This document shows, in pieces, positions 1-5,712 of a stretch of 6,691 bases of DNA. Origin of the DNA: an uncultured Gammaproteobacteria bacterium (GTDB taxonomy: Bacteria; Pseudomonadota; Gammaproteobacteria; SZUA-140); assembly GCA_945787585.1 (NCBI GenBank), contig CALZIG010000159.1:1-6691 (forward strand), in the 5' to 3' direction. How positions within the stretch are numbered: position 1 is the stretch's first letter; each line of letters opens with the position of its first letter. The notes under the pieces were generated by a model that saw nothing but the letters and a program-made list of their open reading frames with translations, did no database searches and was not told the DNA's origin. The position numbers were made by a program, and so were the translations under genes.

Positions 1-792
1 CAGAAAGTCCGGCGCGCTCATCGGCGGGGTCACATGGATCATGTCATATTTGATCGCCTCCTGTTCACCGCCTTTATCGAACACCGCCTCTTTTGTATCC
101 GCGCGGATCTCAACCAACCTGGTCTGATAACGCATATCGAGTCCCTTTCGCGCAATCACTTCATTGAGTGCTACAGCATATTTTTTCACCGGAAAAATTC
201 CGGGCGCGGCGGAACAGAAGATCAGATTACTCGCGGAACGAACATTAGATTTGCGGAACGCATCATCGGCAAGATAAAGGATTTTCTGCGCTGCTCCGGG
301 GCATTTGAACGGGGGAGGTGGCTGTGTAAAGATTGCTGTACCGCCCTTGAAATTCTGAATCGTTTCCCAGGTCTTCGACGCAATATTATAATCGTAGTTG
401 CTGACCACACCATCCTTACCCAGGCTGTCTTTAAGACCTGGAATCGCATCCCAGTCAATCTTGATGCCAGCTGCAACGATCAGGAAGTCATAACTCACTT
501 GCTCACCTGAAGCCAGCATGAGTGCATTGGCTTCTGGTTCAATCGGACTGACACCGGCTTTGATCCACTTCACCCCTTTGGGGATCACTGAACTCATACT
601 TCGCGCAGTTTTCTCTGCCTTGACAATACCTCCACCCACAAAGGTCCAACCAGGCTGATAGTAGTGGGTCTCGGCGGGTTCGACAATGGCGAGATCGAGG
701 CCCTCGACCTCTTTCAGCAGATGCGCTGCAACCGCAATCCCCCCGGTACCGCCACCAATGATGACAATTTTATGATGCTCTACCTCTCCCAT
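1..792 (-). CDS. sqr: Sulfide:quinone oxidoreductase, type II (SQOR-like), C-terminus cut by window edge
   Basis: Flavoprotein expected to oxidise sulfide to sulfane sulfur and pass the electrons to membrane quinone, at the cytoplasmic face of the inner membrane. The 264 visible codons stay open to base 1, so roughly the last third of a family member (usually 400-450 residues) is missing. Residues 8-18 form the Rossmann FAD-binding strand with GGGTGG at 13-18. Motifs typical of the mitochondrial-like type II group are HYYQPGWTFVGGG (43-55), LIVAAG (104-109), FKCPGAAQKILYL (162-174, with candidate redox Cys164), VKKYA (202-206) and YDMIHVTPPMSAPD (249-262). The second redox cysteine and the C-terminal FAD and membrane regions lie outside the window. 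I chose ATG 792 over the in-frame ATG at 798 because GGGGGAG abuts the latter but sits 6 nt before the former. Transcribed away from its visible neighbour. Family call is firm; enzyme activity is inferred from it. Confidence 0.93.
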   Translation of the reverse strand, partial: MGEVEHHKIVIIGGGTGGIAVAAHLLKEVEGLDLAIVEPAETHYYQPGWTFVGGGIVKAEKTARSMSSVIPKGVKWIKAGVSPIEPEANALMLASGEQVSYDFLIVAAGIKIDWDAIPGLKDSLGKDGVVSNYDYNIASKTWETIQNFKGGTAIFTQPPPPFKCPGAAQKILYLADDAFRKSNVRSASNLIFCSAAPGIFPVKKYAVALNEVIARKGLDMRYQTRLVEIRADTKEAVFDKGGEQEAIKYDMIHVTPPMSAPDFL

Positions 793-941
793 GACCATCT
801 CCCCCTGTTATCAATTAAATTTCAATGCGCAATTCTATGACTTTCACATGATACAAAATGTCAGTATTCATAACTCGTAACAAAATAAAGGAACCTCTGA
901 TTAAGTCTCAGCATAGCACCTCCTATCAGGCCCATTCCGAT

Positions 942-955
942 CCGGATCGATCCGG
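942..955. repeat. Perfect 14-bp palindrome in the 793-1070 intergenic region
   Basis: CCGGATCGATCCGG reads identically on both strands. The arms also belong to a tandem GATCCGG (939-945 and 949-955). It lies 150 bp upstream of the sqr start on one side and 115 bp upstream of the 62-codon gene on the other, so it could be an operator for either divergent gene. A dimeric regulator site is one reading; chance occurrence or a repeat-element remnant are others. No other copy is visible in the window. The rest of 793-1070 shows no convincing gene and no strong promoter on either strand. Confidence 0.4.
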
Positions 956-1070
956 CCAAGCCAGAGCCAAAAACAGAGACAGATTTCATCAAACTATCAC
1001 CAATGCTTAACAAAACCGTCACGTCAGAGCCGTAGTGTAACAGCCTGATAAAACACAAAGGAGCAACAAC

Positions 1071-1259
1071 ATGAACTTTTATATACAGGTATGGCCGAAT
1101 AAAACGGCAACGTTAATGCTGGAAAATGGTACCGCCGTCTGGACCTATCCAAACGTTGAATCCGCAGAGGCCGACTACAATGAGTGGCATCAATGTCAGC
1201 GCAAACAAGAGCCAGGGATTGATGATATGCCTGATGGTATCTGCGCTGCTATGCTGTAG
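1071..1259 (+). CDS. Small uncharacterised protein (62 aa)
   Basis: I cannot assign this to a named family. It is predicted soluble and acidic, with no signal peptide or membrane segment. The N-terminal half reads as two beta strands: FYIQVWPN (3-10) and KTATLMLENGTAVWTYP (11-27). A short helix follows, ESAEADYNEWHQCQRK (30-45), then a loop-rich tail. Aromatic residues Y4, W8, W24, Y26, Y36 and W39 could form a small core. Translation is well supported: AAGGAG (1058-1063) lies 7 nt before the ATG, and a terminator hairpin overlaps the stop codon, so start and end signals agree. It is convergent with the outer-membrane barrel gene, 21 bp away, and divergent from sqr. A link to sulfide metabolism is possible from position only. 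Reality as a gene is likely; function is unknown. Confidence 0.7.
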   Translation: MNFYIQVWPNKTATLMLENGTAVWTYPNVESAEADYNEWHQCQRKQEPGIDDMPDGICAAML

Positions 1260-1270
1260 CAGCATTTTTT
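1245..1270 (+). terminator. Rho-independent terminator of the 62-codon gene
   Basis: A perfect 7-bp stem GCTGCTA / TAGCAGC (1245-1251 with 1257-1263) closes a 5-nt loop TGCTG and is followed by A and a run of six T (1265-1270). The TAG stop codon of the small gene (1257-1259) forms the start of the 3' arm. The T run exists only for plus-strand transcription, so the convergent operon on the other strand has no matching intrinsic terminator here. Confidence 0.8.
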
Positions 1271-1280
1271 CCGGACAGTA

Positions 1281-1841
1281 TTAGAACTTATATAACAGAC
1301 CAAAACTCACGTTCAGGATATCTTCTTCTGCCTTCCCAGTGGCAAATTCAGCATCCATTGAAAATTGCTGAACCGCAAAACGCGCGGCCAGATTACGCCC
1401 GATATCATAATTCAATCCCACGCCCCAGAAGACATCGACACTGGAATCATTCAACGTGCCCAAATCATAATCCCAGCTGGCAAGACCTACCTGCGCAAAC
1501 CCGGCTAGCTCATTAGAAAACGCGAAGTTCCCGACGACACTACCATGAAAAGCGCTGGCTTCACTTTTACTGCCAGCAGAACCTACGTCACCAAAATCAA
1601 CCATGCCCAGTTCAACCGCAAGTAACTCGTTCAGCGCCATGCCACCAAAGATTGAAAACGAGGGTGAGCTATCATTGGCCAGATCATAATCGGCACTACC
1701 AAGACTAATGCCGACATAAGGGGCGGCACCCTCGCCTATTTTACTGTGGCTGACCACGATATCAGATTCAGCGGCGCTCACGATGGCAGGTGATATCAAC
1801 ATTATCACCGCAGCAGAGAACAATTTTAGTTGCAATTTCAT
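1281..1841 (-). CDS. Small outer-membrane beta-barrel protein (OmpA/OmpX-like porin family)
   Basis: A 186-residue precursor predicted to form an eight-stranded outer-membrane barrel. Residues 1-23 are a signal peptide (MKLQLK, hydrophobic core, cleavage near VSA-A). The mature part alternates polar and hydrophobic residues in about eight strands (near 40-50, 61-68, 73-83, 95-107, 111-121, 135-146, 151-160, 175-186). LNELLAVELGMVDFGD (70-85) is the strand-turn signature of small porin-like barrels, and the protein ends in ...LLYKF, a C-terminal Phe as BAM substrates carry. The start is ATG 1841, preceded by GGAGAGG 5 nt away; an in-frame GTG at 1865 would put extra residues before the signal peptide and lacks a matching ribosome binding site. 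It lies 39 nt after the lpoB stop, so is probably the last gene of that operon. Substrate or adhesin role cannot be read from the sequence. Confidence 0.85.
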   Translation of the reverse strand: MKLQLKLFSAAVIMLISPAIVSAAESDIVVSHSKIGEGAAPYVGISLGSADYDLANDSSPSFSIFGGMALNELLAVELGMVDFGDVGSAGSKSEASAFHGSVVGNFAFSNELAGFAQVGLASWDYDLGTLNDSSVDVFWGVGLNYDIGRNLAARFAVQQFSMDAEFATGKAEEDILNVSFGLLYKF

Positions 1842-1880
1842 TTTAGCCTCTCCAATAGACAGCACACACCATAAATCCTG

Positions 1881-2492
1881 TTACATTCCGAACAGCGATT
1901 TTTCTCGCTGTTTACGAATCTCTTTTTCATCTGACCATTCCACAATACCACTTTCAAGATGCATCACCTTGAGGGTGAATTTATAGTAGACATCTTTGAC
2001 GTCGTTGGTCTTTTTCACGATGCTGCTTAAATTACCGTACATCATATATTCCGCGCCAATCTGGCGTCCGATTTGAGCTGCTGCGTCCTGATTCACCATG
2101 CCACTGTTATTCTGAAATGACAGCTGTTCCTGCACTTCTGCCACTTTGGTCATATCGACAAAGCGAAATTTTCCGGAACGTAAAATGCGGGTAGAGATCG
2201 TATCGGTAATCGATTCAGTATCGATGTGTTCAGTCGTTTTATTTTTTATCTTATCGACAAACATCACCGGACGACGTTCGTTTGTGACCTGAACAATCGG
2301 TGGAAAGGTCAATACCGAATCAACCATTTTGGCAGCGATCTGTTGTAGATCGGTAGAACCAAAATCGATGGTCGTCGTCTCAACGCCAGTGGCGTCCTGA
2401 TAACCAACCTTGGTAGAACAACCCTGCAACAGCAGCAGCGAACCTGCCACCAATGTTACACTCAGTATGGATGAACGCTTTTTAATCAGCAT
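1881..2492 (-). CDS. lpoB: LpoB, outer-membrane lipoprotein activator of PBP1B
   Basis: In E. coli, LpoB is anchored in the outer membrane and reaches through the peptidoglycan to the UB2H domain of the bifunctional synthase PBP1B, stimulating its activity. This 203-residue homologue has a lipoprotein signal with LLQGC and lipidated Cys25; Ser at +2 does not direct inner-membrane retention. The globular domain starts near FGSTDLQQIAAKMVDSVL (44-61). Further family features are RRPVMFVDKIKNKTTEHID (73-91), TRILRSGKFRFVD (101-113), IGAEYMMYGNLSSI (145-158) and a final strand pair around KFTLKVMHLESGIVEWSDEKEIRK (171-194). The linker between Cys25 and the domain is only about 18 residues and lacks the long Pro-rich stretch of the enterobacterial protein. 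ATG 2492 directly follows the TAG of the YcfL-like gene, with AAGGGG 6 nt upstream inside that gene, which implies translational coupling. Confidence 0.92.
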   Translation of the reverse strand: MLIKKRSSILSVTLVAGSLLLLQGCSTKVGYQDATGVETTTIDFGSTDLQQIAAKMVDSVLTFPPIVQVTNERRPVMFVDKIKNKTTEHIDTESITDTISTRILRSGKFRFVDMTKVAEVQEQLSFQNNSGMVNQDAAAQIGRQIGAEYMMYGNLSSIVKKTNDVKDVYYKFTLKVMHLESGIVEWSDEKEIRKQREKSLFGM

Positions 2493-2906
2493 CTATTGCC
2501 CCTTCACGTTTAATCGATAACTCTTAACAGACCCATTGGGTGCCACCCCGCGCACGGTCACACTTTGCGCGCCGTGCAAGTTCACCGGGGTCCAGGCATC
2601 AGTACCCGCTTCAACTTCAAATTCATCCGCATCAAACCAGCTAAAGCGATATTCCACTGCTTTATCACTGCTAGTCAGGTTAGCCAGTTTCAAATTGACT
2701 TCTAACAACCCACCCACTTCACGACTGCGCATATCTGAAATCGTCACTTTATTAGCAAGCGCATCACTGTGTATCAACAGGTGCTTTTTAACGTCGGCAT
2801 CATCCGGCTTACCAATCGCCTCGATACCTGATGTGCTACAGGCGACTAATGATGCTGCCAGCAGCAATACCGCAAAACCCTTAACAAAATAGTGAGGACT
2901 TCTCAT
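2493..2906 (-). CDS. ycfL: YcfL-like lipoprotein (DUF1425 family)
   Basis: A 137-residue lipoprotein of the family encoded next to lpoB in enterobacteria; its biochemical role is not established. Residues 1-22 are a signal peptide ending in LVAC, with lipidated Cys23 and Ser at +2, consistent with outer-membrane sorting. The mature domain is beta-rich and Ig-like: VTISDMRSREVGGLLEVNLKLANLT (about 55-79), then YRFSWFDADEFEVE (88-101) and a final hydrophobic pair ending in VKGQ. The start is ATG 2906 because GGAG lies 7 nt upstream and the signal peptide then begins immediately; an in-frame ATG at 2945 would add 13 residues before it. The gene begins 40 nt after the preceding COG3014 gene and its stop touches the lpoB start codon, so all are read as one unit. 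Family call rests on the domain pattern plus the lpoB adjacency. Confidence 0.85.
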   Translation of the reverse strand: MRSPHYFVKGFAVLLLAASLVACSTSGIEAIGKPDDADVKKHLLIHSDALANKVTISDMRSREVGGLLEVNLKLANLTSSDKAVEYRFSWFDADEFEVEAGTDAWTPVNLHGAQSVTVRGVAPNGSVKSYRLNVKGQ

Positions 2907-2946
2907 TCTGGTGCTCCACATGTGAACATAGATAACGAAAACCATT

Positions 2947-4359
2947 CTATATCGTTATCGCTCGCGTATGCAATCGCCCACCCGCTGCAATCACATGCAC
3001 CACCGTAACACGCCCGGGACGAATATCGACTGTAACCTCACTGCTGTGAATACCATCTTTCAAAGTTAACGTTTGCTCACCCTGAGCTGCCGCTGAATGC
3101 AAAATCTGCACCTCGGCAGGCAACATTAACCAGCTACGTAGGTCGGCACGATTCAATAGCATCTGCCCCAACCCCGCCAGCATCCCAAAAACGCTCTCCA
3201 TCTGCTTATCTTTCATCCGCTCACGGGCAAGTACACGCAACCCCTGGCGGACAATCATCCCCATCAGGCGCTCTTCAAGCGCCTTGGCCGCCATTGCCGT
3301 CGGCTCAACAATGGTCTCTGTTTCACCGAGGCGCGCGCCACTCAAGCCAATCACCAGCGGACGACGCGGTGGCTGATTATTAACATACGTTGGGAACACC
3401 ATATTATTAGGCACTCCGCGCAGATCGATTAGAATATTGACCTCTTTCTTCTCCGGCACATAACCCTGTTCATACAGCACAACAAGTTTACCCTCTTCCG
3501 CTGATGGGGGATTAAGCTGCTTTTTAGCAGGCGAAGTCGTTAACTGCGCAAGATCGGTCTCCATGCCCAGTCGCTTCGCCAGCCGTACCACATCATCACG
3601 CAGGTAACGGTTCGACGGGTAGATCTCTAGCGCCTTTTTGTAGTCGATATAGGCATCATTATACTCCCCCCGCATTTCATAAATCAGGCCCGAGATGTAA
3701 AAGGAGTAGGCGTTCTGAAATGAATTTTTAACTTTTGATGCAAGCTCGTTCAGCGATGAAAACTTCTGCTTGTAATCACGATTCTGCCCCTCAATCATCG
3801 CCGCTTTACGCGCCTCTTCATCGCGGGCCTCAGCCTTGTTTACCTCTGCCTCATTTTCACGCAGGGCCAACTGCTGCTCCAGATTCGCACGTCGCACCTC
3901 GACCCCTGCCGCCTCAAGGTTGCGCTGCTGCAAAAAATTGAGTGCCTGAAAGGTGTGTACAAAAATCCGCTCATACGATTCGCCCTCGTATGGAATCGCA
4001 TTTTCGTTCAACAATAATGCACCGGCAGCACCGGCAGCGCCGCTGGCGGTAATCTTCGCTGCGGCCTCTTTCGCCTCAAATTCAGCCAGCACCTGCTCAA
4101 AATCTGCGATGCTCGACTCAATATCCCCGGAGATCTGCGCGATACGCCCACGCTCCATCAAATAGAGTAGTTTGTCTGACCCCTGGCTCTTTTTCTCCAG
4201 CACTTTGCGCGCAGCAGTAAATTCACCCACCGCGACCTGCTGCTTAATATCCACCACCTGGGAAGGATAGGCACTAAAAACTGAATTGGTTGCGCAGCCA
4301 TTCATCAATAGCACGACACAGCCCAGCACACCACACAACACTGATTTGTTTACATCCAC
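2947..4359 (-). CDS. COG3014-family TPR lipoprotein, first gene of the lpoB operon
   Basis: A 470-residue predicted lipoprotein of an uncharacterised family that I associate with ycfL-lpoB clusters outside enterobacteria. The signal peptide ends at VLLMNGC (Cys22), with Met at -3 and Asn at -2, so the lipobox is slightly degenerate; +2 is Ala. TPR-like helices span about 33-95, then an Ala/Gly-rich stretch (99-117), the motif IPYEGESYERIFVHTFQALN (122-141), a charged helical or coiled-coil section (145-212) and a clear TPR (217-250, with GEYNDAYIDYKKALEIYPSN). The C-terminal domain (288-470) carries VEPTAMAAKALEERL (351-365) and ADLRSWLMLPAEVQIL (405-420). The start is GTG 4359, with GGGGA 5 nt upstream; an ATG four bases further on is out of frame and followed at once by TAA. 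TPRs suggest a protein-binding scaffold, possibly serving LpoB or PBP1B; that is inference. Confidence 0.87.
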   Translation of the reverse strand: MDVNKSVLCGVLGCVVLLMNGCATNSVFSAYPSQVVDIKQQVAVGEFTAARKVLEKKSQGSDKLLYLMERGRIAQISGDIESSIADFEQVLAEFEAKEAAAKITASGAAGAAGALLLNENAIPYEGESYERIFVHTFQALNFLQQRNLEAAGVEVRRANLEQQLALRENEAEVNKAEARDEEARKAAMIEGQNRDYKQKFSSLNELASKVKNSFQNAYSFYISGLIYEMRGEYNDAYIDYKKALEIYPSNRYLRDDVVRLAKRLGMETDLAQLTTSPAKKQLNPPSAEEGKLVVLYEQGYVPEKKEVNILIDLRGVPNNMVFPTYVNNQPPRRPLVIGLSGARLGETETIVEPTAMAAKALEERLMGMIVRQGLRVLARERMKDKQMESVFGMLAGLGQMLLNRADLRSWLMLPAEVQILHSAAAQGEQTLTLKDGIHSSEVTVDIRPGRVTVVHVIAAGGRLHTRAITI

Positions 4360-4440
4360 TCGAATCCCCGCTTATCAGCCACTTACCACAGTGTACAGAA
4401 ATCAGTCATGCGCCACACACTCGGCATCTCACCACCGACA

Positions 4441-4469
4441 TTGATATATACCCGCATTCGAGGTATAAA
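4441..4469 (+). promoter_or_regulatory. Sigma70-like promoter of the TIR gene
   Basis: TTGATA (4441-4446) and TATAAA (4464-4469) are spaced by exactly 17 bp and each matches the consensus hexamer at five of six positions. Transcription would begin near 4476, leaving a leader of about 23 nt before ATG 4499. This is the best promoter match in the window. Confidence 0.7.
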
Positions 4470-4474
4470 AACAA
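4445..4474 (-). promoter_or_regulatory. Candidate sigma70 promoter of the COG3014-ycfL-lpoB-omp operon
   Basis: Reading the minus strand, TTGTTT (4474-4469) and TATATA (4450-4445) are separated by 18 bp. Transcription would start near 4438, giving a leader of about 79 nt before GTG 4359. The -10 is good and the -35 moderate. It lies almost wholly on top of the plus-strand promoter of the TIR gene. Confidence 0.5.
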
Positions 4475-4498
4475 GCCACTCAACTACGGAATACTGTT

Positions 4499-5509
4499 AT
4501 GCAAGGGATCTTTATCAACTACCGTCGTGAGGACACTGAGGGACATGCCATCACCCTGCAAAACCGTCTCGCAAAACACTTCGGTACAACGCAGCTATCC
4601 ATAGATGTGGATAACATCGCACCCGGCATCAATCTCATCACCACCATTGAAGATACTCTATCCTCCTGTAAAGTAATGCTGGTACTTATTGGGGCGCGCT
4701 GGCTTAACGCCACTGATGAGCAAGGCCAACGTCAGCTCGATAATCCACACGACCCGCTGCGCATCGAGATCGAAACAGCGCTCAACAGCGAGGCCCGCGT
4801 CATACCGGTGCTGTTACATGACACCCCGATGCCGTCGACTGACGCACTTCCAGAATCACTCGCGCCACTAACACGCTGCGACGCGGTCAAAATCAGCAGC
4901 AATCGTCAGGACGACGATCTTCAACACCTGATCAGCATACTTGAAAAGGTTCCGGGACTTGAAGCGCTCACCCAACACAGCAGCACTAGCACTCCTCCAG
5001 CACCACGCAGCAATGTAATCAAACACAGCCTGTTCGGCGCAGGTGCGATCCTGCTACTGCTTGTCACGTTCGCGCTTTTCGACAGTAGTGAAGACAACCC
5101 CAACCCTGCGCCAACTGAACTCGCAGCAAAGCAAGATAGTGTTTCAGCGATCCAGCAACCTCAAACAAGTAGACCAGCGGCGACAACAATCGCCCAAACT
5201 GCCCCACAGACTCAAGTCGCCAATGTAAACCTGACAGGCACCTGGTACGACGATAGCGGCACCCGTTTTGAAGCGACGCAGAAAGGCGATAGATTCATCG
5301 CCGCAGGCTTTAATCTCTTTGGCATGACTACCAAACAGATACACGGCACTGTTCAGGGCAATACCCTCACCTTCACGCTACAGGATGGATTTGTTGAAAC
5401 CACCGGTAGCGGTACCCTCAATGCTGATGGTCAGCATTTTGATTACCTGTTAAAAGATGGTAATTTCAGCGAAACGGGGCAATTGCACCTTAACCATACC
5501 CGTAACTAA
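4499..5509 (+). CDS. TIR-domain single-pass membrane protein with periplasmic beta-rich domain
   Basis: A 336-residue three-part protein. Residues 1-150 are a bacterial TIR domain: IFINYRREDTEGHA (4-17), BB-loop region DVDNIAPGINLITTIEDTL (36-54), VMLVLIGARWL (59-69), RQLDNPHDPLRIEIETAL (78-95) and VIPVLL (101-106). Glu90 sits where many NAD-cleaving TIR domains have the catalytic Glu, but activity is not proven by this. A basic stretch (R170, K175, H176) precedes one hydrophobic helix (177-194), which by the positive-inside rule places TIR in the cytoplasm. A Pro/Thr/Gln-rich linker (198-243) leads to a beta-rich domain (244-334) beginning NLTGTWYDDSGTRFEA, reminiscent of lipocalin-like sheets. 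No family name for that domain is offered. ATG 4499 has a weak GGAA 7 nt upstream and its own promoter. It is divergent from the lpoB operon. It could be a sensor, a defence NADase or a signalling scaffold. Confidence 0.88.
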   Translation: MQGIFINYRREDTEGHAITLQNRLAKHFGTTQLSIDVDNIAPGINLITTIEDTLSSCKVMLVLIGARWLNATDEQGQRQLDNPHDPLRIEIETALNSEARVIPVLLHDTPMPSTDALPESLAPLTRCDAVKISSNRQDDDLQHLISILEKVPGLEALTQHSSTSTPPAPRSNVIKHSLFGAGAILLLLVTFALFDSSEDNPNPAPTELAAKQDSVSAIQQPQTSRPAATTIAQTAPQTQVANVNLTGTWYDDSGTRFEATQKGDRFIAAGFNLFGMTTKQIHGTVQGNTLTFTLQDGFVETTGSGTLNADGQHFDYLLKDGNFSETGQLHLNHTRN

Positions 5510-5636
5510 GGGCCCTCAAGCGCTGTTAAACCCGCAATAAATCACCCTAATTTAACATCAACAGCTAGATCCTCGCTGTTCCTCCTCCCCTGTCAGAATA
5601 CAAGCCGCTTAAATTCCGCGTTTAATTGCCGATATA

Positions 5637-5666
5637 TTGATACTGAAAAAGCTCTTAAGTCTTAAT
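5637..5666 (+). promoter_or_regulatory. Possible promoter of the downstream lipoprotein gene
   Basis: TTGATA (5637-5642) is followed after 18 bp by CTTAAT (5661-5666), matching the -10 consensus at four of six positions. An alternative just upstream is TTAAAT (5609-5614) with TATATT (5633-5638), also 18 bp apart. Either would give the lipoprotein gene its own transcript with a leader of 40-70 nt. Evidence is modest, and cotranscription with the TIR gene remains possible, because no clear terminator separates them. Confidence 0.35.
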
Positions 5667-5712
5667 CAGTACGTCCATTATTTCTACATCATTTCTCACG
5701 GAGGAAAACTGC

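Noticed and set aside
34..510. 158-codon plus-strand frame
   Set aside because: It lies antisense within the sqr coding region, whose protein matches a known family end to end; no ribosome binding site supports the plus-strand start.
861..1058. 65-codon minus-strand frame between sqr and the small gene
   Set aside because: It starts at a TTG without a ribosome binding site, and covers the palindrome and repeat-like sequence; its composition does not look like a real protein.
2536..2892. 118-codon plus-strand frame
   Set aside because: Mirror frame of the YcfL-like gene; the minus-strand product has a signal peptide, lipobox and operon spacing, while this one has none.
3735..4165. Two plus-strand frames of 68 and 70 codons
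   Set aside because: Both are antisense to the COG3014 gene in its Ala/Glu-rich coding stretch, where long open antisense frames are expected; no start signals.
4290..4604. 104-codon plus-strand frame across the divergent promoter region
   Set aside because: It would run through both promoters and overlap the TIR gene out of frame; the product is His/Ser-rich with no family pattern.
5522..5557. Longer inverted repeat TGTTAAA / TTTAACA near the TIR stop codon
   Set aside because: Seven AT-rich pairs around a 20-nt loop are weak and no T run follows; probably chance.
5560..5580. Hairpin AACAGC / GCTGTT after the TIR gene as a terminator
   Set aside because: The stem is only 6 bp with a 9-nt loop, and is followed by a C-rich stretch rather than a T run; not enough to call termination.
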